Shown: piece after piece, positions 15,144-24,491 of the stretch
Numbering within the stretch: the first letter of the stretch is position 1
Layout of the letters: the number at the start of each line of letters is the position of its first letter
Assembly (NCBI GenBank): GCA_020441605.1
Contig: JAGRLX010000224.1
Coordinates: forward strand, 1-29,247
Length of the DNA stretch: 29,247 nucleotides
Source of the DNA: Alphaproteobacteria bacterium
GTDB lineage: Bacteria; Pseudomonadota; Alphaproteobacteria; Rhizobiales; Aestuariivirgaceae
Direction of reading: 5' to 3'
Made by a program: the position numbers and the translations under genes
The notes under the pieces: generated by a model
Seen by the model: the letters and a program-made list of their open reading frames with translations, nothing else
The model's database searches: none
What the model was told of the DNA's origin: nothing

Positions 15144-16451
15144 CTAGAGGACGTTCTTCTGAATCGACCCGTCAGGTGCATGCAGGCCATCCGCCTTGCA
15201 CACGCCGCGGTCGGGGTAGATCGAGAACGGATCCGGTGCCACGTGCTCATCGGCCGCCTTGACGATCTTGAACTGCCCGTCAGCCTGGCATTGGCCGATC
15301 TTCGGCTTCAGCCAGATGTTGAAGTTGTCCGGGTCGATCCAAACCTTGCCTTCCGGCGAGATGTCGTCGTCGATCACCAGTCCCGCGGACACGTCGCGGA
15401 TCATGCGGGGCGTGACCGCTTCGATATCGCCAGCCTGTGCCACTGCCTTTTCAAGGCCTGCCTTCCACACATAGACGGACAGATAGGTCTCTTCCATGTT
15501 GTAGTGGGTGACACCGCCGCCGCCGTACTTGCTCTTCAGATAGTTCTCGACGAACTTCTGGTTGGTGGGATTGTCGAGGGTCTGGAAATAGGGGGCCGAA
15601 AGGAAGTGGCCAGCGCCAGCTTCAGCACCCATTGCCCGCGTTTCGATTTCGCCGGTGGTCAGCGATGCGATGGGCAATTTGTCGGACTTGAACCCTTCCT
15701 GCAGGAACTGCTTGTGCAGGGCGATGTCCGAGTCGCCAACGACCGTCGAGAAGATGAAGTCTGGCTGCGCCTGGCGGATCTTGTTGAAGACCGGTGCGAA
15801 TTCCGAGCTGCCGAGCGGCACGTAGTCTTCGCCGACCACTTCGCCGCCGGCCCGTTCGAGCCAGACCTTGGCGTTCTTGTTGGATTCCTTCGGCCAGATG
15901 TAGTTCGAACCCACAAGGTAGACCTTCTTGCCGAAGTTCTGGACCATGAAGGGAATGAGATCCTGGCTGTGCTGGTTGGCGAGCGGGCCGGTGTTGATGA
16001 TGTTCTGGGTGCACTCGCGGCCTTCATAACAGGTCGGATAGTAGAACAGGTGATCGCGGGCCATGACAATGGGGGCCACGGCGCGGCGGCTGGCCGAAGT
16101 ATAGCCGCCGAAGGTGCTGATGACCCGATCACGCAAGATCAGCTGGCTGATCTTTTCCGAATAGACCTTGATGTCGGACTTGGCGTCGATGATTACCGGC
16201 TCGACCTGCATGCCGGCAACGCCACCATTCGCATTGATTTCGTCGATTGCGTACTGGACCACCTGGGTGGAGTCGTTTTCGACCACCGCCAGCGCACCGG
16301 ACTGCGAGAAGAGGACTCCGACCTTGATGGTGCCATCCTTCTTGATCCAGGCTTCCGCCCGCGCCGGATTCGGCCGGATGATCGATGGCGCCGCAAGTGC
16401 AGCCGCCGCAGCGCTGGCACCCTTGATGAGACTTCTCCTGGTGACCTTCAT
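15144..16451 (-). CDS. urtA: Urea ABC transporter substrate-binding protein UrtA
   Basis: A 435-residue exported binding protein. I start it at ATG 16451, which follows AGGAGGAAAC; an extension to 16487 has no such site. A clear twin-arginine leader TRRSLIKG (residues 4-11) leads into an Ala-rich core and cleavage after about PARAEA. Family segments GGYTSASRRAV, YYPTCYEGRECTQN, GPLANQHSQDL, GSNYIWPKESN, FSTVVGDSD and THYNMEETY are present. It captures urea in the periplasm for UrtBC. It is the first gene of the urt operon and diverges from the response regulator gene. Confidence 0.95.
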   Translation of the reverse strand: MKVTRRSLIKGASAAAAALAAPSIIRPNPARAEAWIKKDGTIKVGVLFSQSGALAVVENDSTQVVQYAIDEINANGGVAGMQVEPVIIDAKSDIKVYSEKISQLILRDRVISTFGGYTSASRRAVAPIVMARDHLFYYPTCYEGRECTQNIINTGPLANQHSQDLIPFMVQNFGKKVYLVGSNYIWPKESNKNAKVWLERAGGEVVGEDYVPLGSSEFAPVFNKIRQAQPDFIFSTVVGDSDIALHKQFLQEGFKSDKLPIASLTTGEIETRAMGAEAGAGHFLSAPYFQTLDNPTNQKFVENYLKSKYGGGGVTHYNMEETYLSVYVWKAGLEKAVAQAGDIEAVTPRMIRDVSAGLVIDDDISPEGKVWIDPDNFNIWLKPKIGQCQADGQFKIVKAADEHVAPDPFSIYPDRGVCKADGLHAPDGSIQKNVL

Positions 16452-16549
16452 GTGTTTCCTCCTGCTGTCCTTATGTAGACCCGACATCGGTCAGATCCTT
16501 TGTTTCAACGGCACGATGGGCGCCAAAGCGCTCGGATGCACCTGTAGGT

Positions 16550-16571
16550 TATATGCCTTTTGGCCATATAA
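16550..16571. promoter_or_regulatory. AT-rich near-palindrome upstream of urtA
   Basis: TTATATG-CC, four T, GG-CCATATAA: a near-palindrome with one extra base in the right arm, about 100 bases upstream of the urtA ATG and downstream of a candidate promoter. It resembles the TATGGC dyad at ureE. Confidence 0.4.
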
Positions 16572-16593
16572 TCGCCAGGATGGTCCCGAAAGT

Positions 16594-16623
16594 TATTAAC
16601 TCATACTATTCCAAATCGGTCAA
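16594..16623 (-). promoter_or_regulatory. Weak candidate promoter for urtA
   Basis: On the minus strand, TTGACC (16618-16623) is followed by TTAATA (16594-16599) with an 18-base spacer. The spacing is slightly long and the -10 is poor, so an activator would probably be needed. Confidence 0.3.
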
Positions 16624-16750
16624 TACGGAATCGAGTGATTTGTACCGCCAATCGACAGGCGCGTGGCCGCTGGCTCTTCTGGCATTTCGTCCTGGGCCGT
16701 CACGGCGGTATCCGGGCCAAGCGGCTCGATCGAACGGGGCGAATGTCGAA

Positions 16751-16779
16751 TTGAATATCGATTTGACTTTCTGTATCTG
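16751..16779 (+). promoter_or_regulatory. Candidate promoter for the response regulator
   Basis: TTGAAT (16751-16756), 17 bases, TATCTG (16774-16779). The pattern nearly equals that upstream of glxB. A GGAG ribosome site at 16832-16835 precedes the gene. Confidence 0.4.
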
Positions 16780-16840
16780 GTGGAACGACCATTGACCCAG
16801 AGCAAACTTGGGTTGCGACTTTTGACTTCTTGGAGCCACG

Positions 16841-17530
16841 ATGGCTGAAACCGAGCTTCCCTTGACAATTGTGATTGCCGATGACCACGCGCTGGTTCGC
16901 GGCGGGCTGTCGGTCCTGATCAGGACACTTCATCCAGACGCCAGGATTGTTGATTGCAACGACTACGGGAAGGTTCTGAAAATCCTCGCAGACCCGGAAC
17001 CGATCGATCTACTCCTGATCGATCTGCTTATGCCCGGCATGGCAGCCGTCGACAGCATCCATCACATTTGCAGTACATGGCCCGATGTGCCCGTGGTCGT
17101 CGTGTCGGTCCGCGAAGACATGCAGATCATCCGGCAGGCCTTGAAGGCGGGAGCCGTCGGCTATATTCCGAAAACCTCTTCGCCCGATGTGACCCTGAAC
17201 GCCATCCGACTGATATTGTCCGGCGGCATCTATGTGCCGCCCGATGCTCTGGAACTGCGACTGGCGCCGTGGGGCAACGACGCGCAGATGAACGAGGCCG
17301 CCGATGCGCCATCGCGACCCGAGTCCTGGAGCAATGTTCCTTTGACACTCCGGCAGATAGAGGTGATCGACCTTATTGCCGAAGGCAAATCCAACATGGA
17401 GGTTGGAGAGGAACTTGGGCTCACGGCAGGCACCATCAAGATGCATCTTTCGCGCATCTACAAGGTCTTGAAGGCCAAGAGCCGCACCGACGCCATCGCC
17501 AAATACGCCAAGCTCAAGAAACAATCCTGA
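16841..17530 (+). CDS. NarL/LuxR-type response regulator
   Basis: A 229-residue two-domain regulator. The receiver (about 8-125) has the acidic pair ADDH (14-15), phosphoacceptor Asp 61 in LLIDLLMPG and Lys 111 in YIPKTSS. The DNA-binding domain (about 166-225) has the LuxR/NarL helix-turn-helix around LTLRQIEVIDLIAEGKSN and GTIKMHLSRIYKVL. It lies between the divergent urt operon and the urease operon, so it is well placed to regulate both. The only kinase in the window is the hybrid kinase at 5825-7939, its likely partner; this pairing is inferred from position alone. Confidence 0.92.
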   Translation: MAETELPLTIVIADDHALVRGGLSVLIRTLHPDARIVDCNDYGKVLKILADPEPIDLLLIDLLMPGMAAVDSIHHICSTWPDVPVVVVSVREDMQIIRQALKAGAVGYIPKTSSPDVTLNAIRLILSGGIYVPPDALELRLAPWGNDAQMNEAADAPSRPESWSNVPLTLRQIEVIDLIAEGKSNMEVGEELGLTAGTIKMHLSRIYKVLKAKSRTDAIAKYAKLKKQS

Positions 17531-17545
17531 CCTGCCTGGACCACT

Positions 17546-17559
17546 CCGCCGCATGGCGG
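17546..17559 (+). terminator. Short GC hairpin after the response regulator
   Basis: CCGCC-GCAT-GGCGG begins 15 bases after the stop. No T-tract follows, so readthrough into the urease operon is possible. Confidence 0.35.
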
Positions 17560-17579
17560 CTGGGTACAAACGCTTTGCG

Positions 17580-17607
17580 TTGAACAGGACTGCGAATGTG
17601 TTATACC
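17580..17607 (+). promoter_or_regulatory. Candidate promoter of the urease operon
   Basis: TTGAAC (17580-17585), 16 bases, TATACC (17602-17607). A perfect small dyad AACGC-TTT-GCGTT (17569-17581) touches the -35. Confidence 0.5.
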
Positions 17608-17608
17608 T

Positions 17609-17624
17609 TATGGCTAGTGCCATA
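17609..17624. promoter_or_regulatory. Operator-like dyad at the ureE promoter
   Basis: TATGGC-TAGT-GCCATA is a perfect 6+4+6 dyad just after the -10 and 9 bases before the ureE ATG. Its position over the likely start of transcription suits a repressor or a leader hairpin masking the ribosome site. Confidence 0.45.
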
Positions 17625-17633
17625 GGTTAATAT

Positions 17634-18080
17634 ATGCCCATATACACACGCGTTCTCGGAACTCTAAGCCAGGAGGATATGGCGGAAGCTATTCACACTC
17701 TTTCGCACAAGGGGTGTGTCGATGTTCTGATCGTCGACAAGTCAGACATGTTGCGCCGACGGCTGCGCAGTCGCACCGAATCCGGAACTGAGGTTGTGGT
17801 GGCGCTTGATCGCTCAGAGCAACTGAGCGACGGTGCGATCCTGAGTCTGGAACCTGAGTACGCGCTCATCGTGAGAACCACCGAAGAGAGGTGGCTTTCG
17901 GTCGAGCCCCGCGATCAGGATGCAGCGCTTGAGATGGGATATTTCGCTGGCAATCTTCACTGGCGGGTTCGCTTTGTACCTGGTGCCATACTCATTGCCC
18001 TGGAGGGGCCGGTGGAGACCTATCTCGACCGGCTGACCCCGCTGTCCGCAGACGGCAAGATCAAGATCACTCTGCCATGA
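17634..18080 (+). CDS. ureE: Urease accessory nickel chaperone UreE
   Basis: A 148-residue UreE. The N-terminal domain (1-70) is followed by the metal-binding domain, with the conserved His at 109 in AGNLHWRV. There is no His-rich tail, so nickel storage is limited to the dimer-interface site. It hands nickel to the UreDFG complex. It is the first gene of the urease operon, and its stop overlaps the ureF start (ATGA). Confidence 0.88.
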   Translation: MPIYTRVLGTLSQEDMAEAIHTLSHKGCVDVLIVDKSDMLRRRLRSRTESGTEVVVALDRSEQLSDGAILSLEPEYALIVRTTEERWLSVEPRDQDAALEMGYFAGNLHWRVRFVPGAILIALEGPVETYLDRLTPLSADGKIKITLP

Positions 18081-18757
18081 CAGAGGTCAACCGTCTGCTG
18101 TGCCTGCTGCAATATGGGGACAGCTTCTTCCCCTCCGGTGCGGTTTCGTTTTCCTGGGGACTGGAAGGTTTGGTTCACAGCGGCGCCATTGTCGGAAAGG
18201 CGGATGTCGAGGCATTCGTGATAGGTCAGCTCAGATCCCGATGGGCGAATTATGAGCGTCCGGTCATCGCTGCGGCCCATGCCGGTGCGGCCAGTCTCGG
18301 AACGATCGAGGCGCTTGACGCCCTGGTGGAGTCAACCACGACGGCCGCAGAGGTGCGCAACGCCTCGCGTCGCATGGGCTCGGCGTTGCTCTCCGTCTTT
18401 GCGCGGCTCGGCCATGAGCCTGCTCAATCTTACCGCCTGAGAATGGCTGCACAGATGGCCCATGGCCATCAGATCGTGATGCAGGGCATGTTGTGGGCAA
18501 GCGCTGCGGTTACCGGAGCCGATGCAGTGGTGCTCTCGGCCCACAGCCTGTCGACCACCCTGCTCAGCGCGGGGGTCCGGCTCGGCTGCATCACCCATAT
18601 TGATGCACAGCAAATCCTTGCCGTGGCCCGGCGCGAAGCTGCGGTCCTGGCCGAGATGCCGATGACACCGATCGAGGATATCAGCGCAGGCACGATCGAG
18701 GCAGAGATCGCCATCATGCATCACGCGGCGCGCGACTTGCGGCTATTCGCAAACTGA
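18077..18757 (+). CDS. ureF: Urease accessory protein UreF
   Basis: A 226-residue, mostly helical protein with the UreF opening [19 protein letters not shown] (residues about 12-30). UreF sits between UreD and UreG in the activation complex and helps gate GTP hydrolysis. It overlaps ureE by four bases, and ureAB follows after 32 bases with an AAGGAGG ribosome site. Confidence 0.92.
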   Translation: MTEVNRLLCLLQYGDSFFPSGAVSFSWGLEGLVHSGAIVGKADVEAFVIGQLRSRWANYERPVIAAAHAGAASLGTIEALDALVESTTTAAEVRNASRRMGSALLSVFARLGHEPAQSYRLRMAAQMAHGHQIVMQGMLWASAAVTGADAVVLSAHSLSTTLLSAGVRLGCITHIDAQQILAVARREAAVLAEMPMTPIEDISAGTIEAEIAIMHHAARDLRLFAN

Positions 18758-18789
18758 AGAGAGACAATCCGCAAAAGGAGGACAATCGC

Positions 18790-19488
18790 ATGCTGCTCAC
18801 ACCGACCGAAATGGAACGGCTGACGGTCTATGTCGCAGCCGAACTGGCCCGCAAGCGCAAGGCCAAGGGCTTGCGGCTGAACCATCCGGAAGCGGTCGCC
18901 TACATCGTCGATGAGATCCTTGAGGGAGCGCGCGAGGGCCGCAGCGTGGCCGACCTCATCGCATGGGGCTCGACCCTGCTCACCTCCGACGACGTCATGC
19001 CGGGGATCGCGGACCTCATGCCGATGATCCAGGTCGAAGGCACGTTTCCTGACGGAACCAAGCTTGTCACGATCCATGATCCGATTCGCCCCGGCGCGTT
19101 GGCGCGCGGCGAGGATCATGTCGAGCCAGGTGAGATCGTCACGCCCGATGGCAATATCGAAATCAATGCCGGCCGTCGGAAAGTCACCCTGAAAGTTGTC
19201 AACACGGGAGACCGGCCGGTCCAGATTGGTAGCCATTACCATTTCTTCGAAACCAACAAGGCCCTCGATTTCGATCGCGCTGAGGCTTTCGGAATGCATC
19301 TCGATATTCCCGCCGGCACTGCGGTGCGGTTCGAACCGGGAGACTCGAAGGAAGTGGTACTGACCGAGTTCGGCGGCACTGGAGAACTACTTGGTCTCAA
19401 TGGGTTGACCGAAGGATCATGGCGCAGCGAGGCGAACAAGAGCGCAGCAATTGATCGCGCCCGGTCGCGCGGATTCAAGGGAGTTTGA
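18790..19488 (+). CDS. ureAB: Fused urease gamma-beta subunit
   Basis: A 232-residue single chain. Residues 1 to about 100 are the gamma subunit ([42 protein letters not shown]). Residues from about 110 are the beta subunit ([28 protein letters not shown], and a conserved G-AVRFEPGD segment). Most bacteria, including most alphaproteobacteria, have separate ureA and ureB; the single chain is best known from Helicobacter UreA. The joint shows no leftover stop or start. A strong AAAGGAGG ribosome site precedes the ATG. Confidence 0.95.
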   Translation: MLLTPTEMERLTVYVAAELARKRKAKGLRLNHPEAVAYIVDEILEGAREGRSVADLIAWGSTLLTSDDVMPGIADLMPMIQVEGTFPDGTKLVTIHDPIRPGALARGEDHVEPGEIVTPDGNIEINAGRRKVTLKVVNTGDRPVQIGSHYHFFETNKALDFDRAEAFGMHLDIPAGTAVRFEPGDSKEVVLTEFGGTGELLGLNGLTEGSWRSEANKSAAIDRARSRGFKGV

Positions 19489-19490
19489 TC

Positions 19491-21203
19491 ATGGCCACGA
19501 TGACGCGCCGCGAGTATGCCAAAATGTATGGCCCGACAAAGGGTGACGCCGTTCGCCTCGGCGACACCTCGCTGTTTGCGGAAGTGGAACACGACTTTGG
19601 GGTCCCCGGTGAAGAGTGCTTGCATGGTGGTGGCAAGACGTTGCGCGATGGCTTGGGCCTCACGCCCGGCTATGACAGCGCGATGGGCGCGCTCGATATG
19701 CTGCTGTGTAACGCCCTGGTGATCGACCCGGTGATCGGAATCGTAAAGGGCGATGTCGGAATCAAGGACGGCAAGATCGCCGGCATCGGCAAGGCCGGCA
19801 ATCCGGCGACGATGGACGGCGTACATCCCAACCTCATCGTCGGCGCCGCCACGACAGTGCGCGATGCAGAGGGAATGATCGCAACGCCGGGTGGGATCGA
19901 TGTCCATGTCCATTTCGATTCGGCGCAACTTTGCGAACATGCCATCAGCGCCGGGCTCACGACCATGATCGGCGGCTCTCTGGGCCCGATCACCGTCGGC
20001 ATCGACTGCGGCGGAGCCTTCAACGTCGGCAAGATGCTCCAGGCCTCCGAGCATTGGCCGATCAACTTCGGCTTTCTTGGCCGCGGAAACACATCTCGGT
20101 CACGCTCGATCTACGATCAGATCTCCGGTGGCTGCATCGGTCTGAAGATCCATGAGGATTGGGGAGCCATGCCGGCCGTGATCGACACCTGCCTGTCGGT
20201 TGCCGATGAACTGGATTTCCAGGTTCAGCTCCACACCGACACCCTGAACGAAAGCGGCTTTCTCGAAGACACGCTGGCGGCCATACGCGGCCGCACGATC
20301 CACATGTACCACACCGAGGGCGCCGGAGGTGGGCATGCCCCCGACATCATCCGGGTGGCCGGCGAGATGAACTGCCTTCCGTCGTCAACCAACCCGACGA
20401 ATCCCTATACCATCAACACGTTCGACGAACACCTCGACATGACCATGGTGTGTCATCACCTGAGTCCCGACATTCCGGAGGATGTCGCCTTCGCCGAAAG
20501 CCGGATCAGGCCGCAGAGCATTGCCGCCGAAGACATCTTGCACGACATGGGCGCCATTTCCATGCTGGGGTCGGACAGTCAGGGCATGGGACGAATCGGA
20601 GAAGTGATCTGCCGGACATGGCAGCTCGCCTCCAAGATGAAGGACCAGCGCGGACGGCTGCCGGAGGAACGCCTCAACATTGGTGATAACGAGCGCATAA
20701 AGCGCTATATCGCCAAATATACCATCAATGCGGCCCGGACCTTTGGCATTGATGCCCATATCGGGTCGCTCGAAAAGGGAAAGATGGCTGATGTTGTTCT
20801 CTGGCGCCCCGGCTTCTTCGGCATCAAGCCGGAGATCGTCGTCAAGGGCGGCTTCATCGTCTGGGGCGCCATGGGAGACAGCGCTGCCAGTCTGATGACC
20901 TGCGAACCGCTGATCATGCGCCCGCAATGGGGTGCCTTCGGCCGGGCCAAGCAGTCGCTGAGTGCCAATTTCGTCAACCCCAGGGCGATCGAGGATGGTT
21001 TGTCGGCCCGCCTGGATCTGGCAAAACCACTGTTGCCGGCGAGCGGCACGCGCAAGCTCAACAAGCAGCACATGCTGCATAATCAGGCCTGTCCGCACAT
21101 CACGGTCAACTCCCAGACCTTCGAGGTCTTCGTCGATGGCGTCCTGGCAACCTGTGAACCGGCGGAGAAACTGCCCCTTGCACAGAGATACATGCTGAGA
21201 TGA
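19491..21203 (+). CDS. ureC: Urease alpha (catalytic) subunit UreC
   Basis: A 570-residue nickel amidohydrolase. I chose ATG 19491 (AAGGGAG seven bases upstream) over TTG 19485. Metal and catalytic residues are all in place: HVH (139, 141), carbamylated Lys 219 in [11 protein letters not shown], His 248 in QLHTD, His 274 in HMYHTEG, the MVCHHLSP flap His and Asp of GSDSQGMGR. The usual SDSQAMGR has Gly for Ala here. It hydrolyses urea to ammonia and carbamate in the cytoplasm. Its stop overlaps the ureG ATG. Confidence 0.97.
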   Translation: MATMTRREYAKMYGPTKGDAVRLGDTSLFAEVEHDFGVPGEECLHGGGKTLRDGLGLTPGYDSAMGALDMLLCNALVIDPVIGIVKGDVGIKDGKIAGIGKAGNPATMDGVHPNLIVGAATTVRDAEGMIATPGGIDVHVHFDSAQLCEHAISAGLTTMIGGSLGPITVGIDCGGAFNVGKMLQASEHWPINFGFLGRGNTSRSRSIYDQISGGCIGLKIHEDWGAMPAVIDTCLSVADELDFQVQLHTDTLNESGFLEDTLAAIRGRTIHMYHTEGAGGGHAPDIIRVAGEMNCLPSSTNPTNPYTINTFDEHLDMTMVCHHLSPDIPEDVAFAESRIRPQSIAAEDILHDMGAISMLGSDSQGMGRIGEVICRTWQLASKMKDQRGRLPEERLNIGDNERIKRYIAKYTINAARTFGIDAHIGSLEKGKMADVVLWRPGFFGIKPEIVVKGGFIVWGAMGDSAASLMTCEPLIMRPQWGAFGRAKQSLSANFVNPRAIEDGLSARLDLAKPLLPASGTRKLNKQHMLHNQACPHITVNSQTFEVFVDGVLATCEPAEKLPLAQRYMLR

Positions 21204-21829
21204 CAACGAAGAAGAAGCTTCCCGGCGCTGCGCGCGTGGGTATTGGCGGCCCGGTCGGTTCCGGCAAGACCGCCTTGGTCGAGCGACTCATTCCGGTGCT
21301 CCGCTCACGGAACATCGAGGTAGCGGTGGTTGCCAACGATCTCGTGACCCGTGAGGATGCCGAGCGCATCAAGCGATCGGGGCTGATCGATCCCGAGCGG
21401 GTCCTGGCCGTGGAAACGGGCGCCTGTCCGCACACGGCGATCCGGGAAGACCCGACGATGAACATCCTCGCCGTCGAAAGCCTGATCGAACGGTTCCCGG
21501 AAGTGGAAGTGGTCATCATCGAGTCGGGTGGCGACAATCTTGCCTCCACCTTTTCCCTGGAACTTGTCGACTACTGGCTTTTCGTCATCGACACATCTGA
21601 CGGTGACGACATCCCGCGCAAGAAGGGTCCAGGCATCGTGCGTTCGGATATCCTCGTCATCAACAAGGTCGACCTTGCCCCCTATGTTGGAGCAGACGTC
21701 GACATGATGCTGAAGGAAGCCCTCGAGGCCCGCCGCGGCGGCAAGGTCATGTTGACCAACTGCCGGACTGGCGACGGCATCGAGGCGCTTGTGGACCAAC
21801 TCGTCCACGACGTACTCTTTTCAGAGTGA
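21200..21829 (+). CDS. ureG: Urease accessory GTPase UreG
   Basis: A 209-residue GTPase: P-loop GGPVGSGKT (about 16-24), the nickel-binding CPH motif in [13 protein letters not shown] (Cys 76, His 78), ESGGDNLA, and the [10 protein letters not shown] guanine-recognition segment. It delivers nickel on GTP hydrolysis. It overlaps both neighbours by four bases. Confidence 0.96.
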   Translation: MTTKKKLPGAARVGIGGPVGSGKTALVERLIPVLRSRNIEVAVVANDLVTREDAERIKRSGLIDPERVLAVETGACPHTAIREDPTMNILAVESLIERFPEVEVVIIESGGDNLASTFSLELVDYWLFVIDTSDGDDIPRKKGPGIVRSDILVINKVDLAPYVGADVDMMLKEALEARRGGKVMLTNCRTGDGIEALVDQLVHDVLFSE

Positions 21830-22710
21830 ACGTGACGGCCGTAACGCCCGAACCGCACGCGAATCGCGCCGGCGCCAACCCCGATGTGACCGGCAGACTG
21901 GCGGTTGACTTCGCCAGTGACGCAACCGGACGAACCTTTCTGCGTCGGCAATACGCAGGCTATCCCTTCCATGTGTGCAAGCTCCTGTATCAGGACACCC
22001 ATTGTCCCGGGCTGGGAACGCTCTATGCGCAATCCTGTTCGGGCGGCATCTATCAAGATGACCATCACAGTGTCGACATCGTGGCGCGACCGGGCGCGCA
22101 GGCCCATGTCACCACCCAGGCGTCGACCATCGTTCACAGCATGCCGAAAGGTGTGGCCATCCAGGATGTCCGGTTGGTTGCCGAACCAGGCGCATACCTC
22201 GAATTTCTGCCCGATCCGCAGATCCTCTTCCCCGAGTCCTGTCTTCGCGCCAGCGCCCGCATTGCAGCTGGCGCGGATGCGGTTGTCGTTTTCAGTGACT
22301 CCTTTCTTTGTCATGATCCCCAGGGCGCAGGCAGACTTCCGGGCAGCTATCGAAGCGAGATCACCGTGACGGATGATACCGGCCGGGTCCTGGCAATCGA
22401 CCGCTTGGTGCTGGATTCCCAGACCTTCGCAGGGCGCCTTCCGGGTGTGCTGGGCGCGTTTCGCGCCCAGGGAACCCTCATGCTGGTAAGCCGTTCGGCT
22501 TTGCCGGCGGAGTCCGTAGCCTCCCTGCAACGGGCCACCGGTCCCCATGATGAGGCGCTCGTTGGCATGTCCGAGTTGCCCAATGGCGCGGGATGGATGT
22601 TCCGCATCCTGGCGGCCGACGGGTTGGCGCTCCGCCGGGCGATGCACGCATGCTGGCACTCCATACGCTGCACCTTGAAGGGCCACGCGCCCATGCCACG
22701 GCGGAAATGA
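21826..22710 (+). CDS. ureD: Urease accessory protein UreD
   Basis: A 294-residue protein starting with GTG in a GTGA overlap with the ureG stop. Typical UreD text follows: [37 protein letters not shown], and [14 protein letters not shown] near the middle. It is the scaffold through which nickel reaches apo-urease. The placing of ureD last, rather than first, is uncommon. A 189-base gap with a promoter candidate follows. Confidence 0.9.
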   Translation: MNVTAVTPEPHANRAGANPDVTGRLAVDFASDATGRTFLRRQYAGYPFHVCKLLYQDTHCPGLGTLYAQSCSGGIYQDDHHSVDIVARPGAQAHVTTQASTIVHSMPKGVAIQDVRLVAEPGAYLEFLPDPQILFPESCLRASARIAAGADAVVVFSDSFLCHDPQGAGRLPGSYRSEITVTDDTGRVLAIDRLVLDSQTFAGRLPGVLGAFRAQGTLMLVSRSALPAESVASLQRATGPHDEALVGMSELPNGAGWMFRILAADGLALRRAMHACWHSIRCTLKGHAPMPRRK

Positions 22711-22808
22711 CGCCCCAGCAACCTGGAAAGAAGCTGAATCTGCACGTTTTTCTGACCGCCGGTCGCAAATCGGACCCGGGCGGGACTGCACATCTCTCGG
22801 CTCTATAG

Positions 22809-22850
22809 TTCCTGAAAATAAAAAATTGTTCCTGTCATTGAATTTTCCTG
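22809..22850. repeat. Three TTCCTG direct repeats in the glxB promoter region
   Basis: TTCCTG occurs at 22809-22814, 22829-22834 and 22845-22850; the first two are preceded by G. Start-to-start distances are 20 and 16 bases. The third falls in the spacer between the -35 and -10 hexamers. Confidence 0.35.
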
Positions 22851-22866
22851 GAAACTCTGCTATCAG
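22838..22866 (+). promoter_or_regulatory. Candidate promoter of the glx/mgs operon
   Basis: TTGAAT (22838-22843), 17 bases, TATCAG (22861-22866), 33 bases before the ATG. GGGAAGGG is the ribosome site. Confidence 0.45.
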
Positions 22867-22899
22867 GGAATAGTTACTTTCGGGAAGGGTCAAACAGCC

Positions 22900-23802
22900 A
22901 TGTGCGGCATCGTCGGCCTCTATTTGAAGAATCCAAGGCTACAACCCAGACTCGGCGAAATGTTTCAGCCGATGATCATCGAAATGACCAACCGGGGCCC
23001 GGATTCGGCCGGCGTCGCCATCTATCGCAATCCGGTGAAGGCGAACGAGACCAAGTTCTCGCTTGCCCATGACGATGCCGGTTATGACTGGAAGAAAGTC
23101 GATGCCGGGTTGGAGCAAGCTTTCAATTGCGAAACGGCGATCACGAAGATCGGCAACCACTGCATCCTGATCACCTCGGCACAGGAGGACGATGTGGTCA
23201 AATGGCTGAAAGCGCATCATCCCGATGTGCGTGTGGTGGGCTCCGGCCATACCATCGAGATCTTCAAGGAAACTGGCCTCCCGGAAAGCGTCTACCGCAA
23301 GTTTGACCTTGCGGATGCGCAGGGCACTCACATCATCGGCCACACCCGCATGGCGACGGAAAGCGCCGTGACCACCGCCGGTTCCCATCCCTTCGCCACC
23401 GGCGCCGACCTCTGCCTGGTCCACAATGGCTCCCTCTCCAATCACAATCGGCTGCGCGAGAATCTCCGGCGCGAAGGCATGGAATTCCAGACTGAGAACG
23501 ATACTGAGGTGGCCGCCGCCTACATGACGTGGAAACTGCGGTCCGGCCGGACGCTGAGGCAGGCCCTCGAGGATGGCCTCAAGGATCTCGACGGGTTTTA
23601 CACCTTCCTTGTCGGCACGGCGGATGGCTTCGCCGTGGTGCGCGATCCCATCGCCTGCAAGCATGCCGTGATGGCCGAGACCGAGGATTGGGTCGCGATG
23701 GCGACGGAATGGCGGGCGCTCGCCCATCTTCCGGACGCCGAAGGTGCTCGGGTCTGGGAACCGGAACCGGCAACAATCTACACCTGGGGTGGACACGCAT
23801 GA
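22900..23802 (+). CDS. glxB: Class II glutamine amidotransferase GlxB/MgsA
   Basis: A 300-residue Ntn-type amidotransferase. The catalytic Cys is residue 2 (MCGIVGLYL), and RGPDSAGVAIY, HTRMATESAV and LVHNGSLSNHN are the conserved pocket segments. It corresponds to the glutaminase domain of glutamate synthase, encoded separately as in rhizobial GlxB and in MgsA of N-methylglutamate synthase. It releases ammonia from glutamine, or, in MgsABC, helps transfer a methylamine-derived group. The sequence alone does not separate the two roles. The stop overlaps the glxC start. Confidence 0.9.
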   Translation: MCGIVGLYLKNPRLQPRLGEMFQPMIIEMTNRGPDSAGVAIYRNPVKANETKFSLAHDDAGYDWKKVDAGLEQAFNCETAITKIGNHCILITSAQEDDVVKWLKAHHPDVRVVGSGHTIEIFKETGLPESVYRKFDLADAQGTHIIGHTRMATESAVTTAGSHPFATGADLCLVHNGSLSNHNRLRENLRREGMEFQTENDTEVAAAYMTWKLRSGRTLRQALEDGLKDLDGFYTFLVGTADGFAVVRDPIACKHAVMAETEDWVAMATEWRALAHLPDAEGARVWEPEPATIYTWGGHA

Positions 23803-24482
23803 ACGACTTTGATCTCGATGTGCTGGGCATTACCGGGGTGAACCAGCGCCTCCATGCCTTGCCGGCAGACGCCAACGACAAGCGCTGCACGATCCGGAAT
23901 CCGATGGGCCAACACGCCATCGCCTGCGGTCTCGACGGCCCACTGCAGGTCGAAGTCATGGGCCATGTCGGCTTCTATTGCGGTGGCATGAACAAGCAGG
24001 CCGAGCTCACCATCCATGGGCATGCCGGCGTCGGCGTGGCCGAGAACATGATGTCCGGCCGCGTCTGGGTGAAAGGAAATGCCTCCGAATCGGCCGGTGC
24101 CACTGGCAATGGCGGCTTACTTGTGATCGACGGCGACGCCGCGTCGCGCTGCGGCATTTCAATGAAGGGCATCGACATTGTGGTGGGCGGCTCGGTTGGT
24201 CACATGTCGGCATTCATGGCGCAGCGTGGCAACCTCGTGGTTTGCGGCGATGCCGGAGACGCGCTGGGAGATTCGATCTACGAGGCACGCCTCTATATCA
24301 AGGGCAATGTGGCAAGTCTCGGCGCCGACTGCATCGAGAAGGACATGCGCGACGAGCATCTGGAAGACCTTGCGCGGCTTCTGGAAAGTGCCGGCCGCAA
24401 CGACGATCCACGCCAGTTCCGCCGCTACGGTTCTGCCCGCAGGCTCTACAATTTCGACGTCGACCACGCCGACGCATATTGA
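23799..24482 (+). CDS. glxC: GltB C-terminal-domain-like protein GlxC/MgsB
   Basis: A 227-residue right-handed beta-helix protein equivalent to the last domain of glutamate synthase (GXGXG domain). Glycine-rich rungs repeat through residues 60-180, for example GHAGVGVAENMMSGRVWVKG and GDAGDALGDSIYEARLYIKG. I start it at the ATG at 23799 (ATGA overlap with glxB). It is structural within the three-subunit enzyme. Confidence 0.9.
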   Translation: MNDFDLDVLGITGVNQRLHALPADANDKRCTIRNPMGQHAIACGLDGPLQVEVMGHVGFYCGGMNKQAELTIHGHAGVGVAENMMSGRVWVKGNASESAGATGNGGLLVIDGDAASRCGISMKGIDIVVGGSVGHMSAFMAQRGNLVVCGDAGDALGDSIYEARLYIKGNVASLGADCIEKDMRDEHLEDLARLLESAGRNDDPRQFRRYGSARRLYNFDVDHADAY

Positions 24483-24491
24483 GGCTCCCCG

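Noticed and set aside
19236..20054. Minus-strand 272-codon frame opposite ureAB/ureC
   Set aside because: Shadow of urease genes with intact catalytic residues on the plus strand.
22809..22834. Possible LexA box from the GTTC pair upstream of glxB
   Set aside because: The two GTTC are separated by 16 bases instead of 7.
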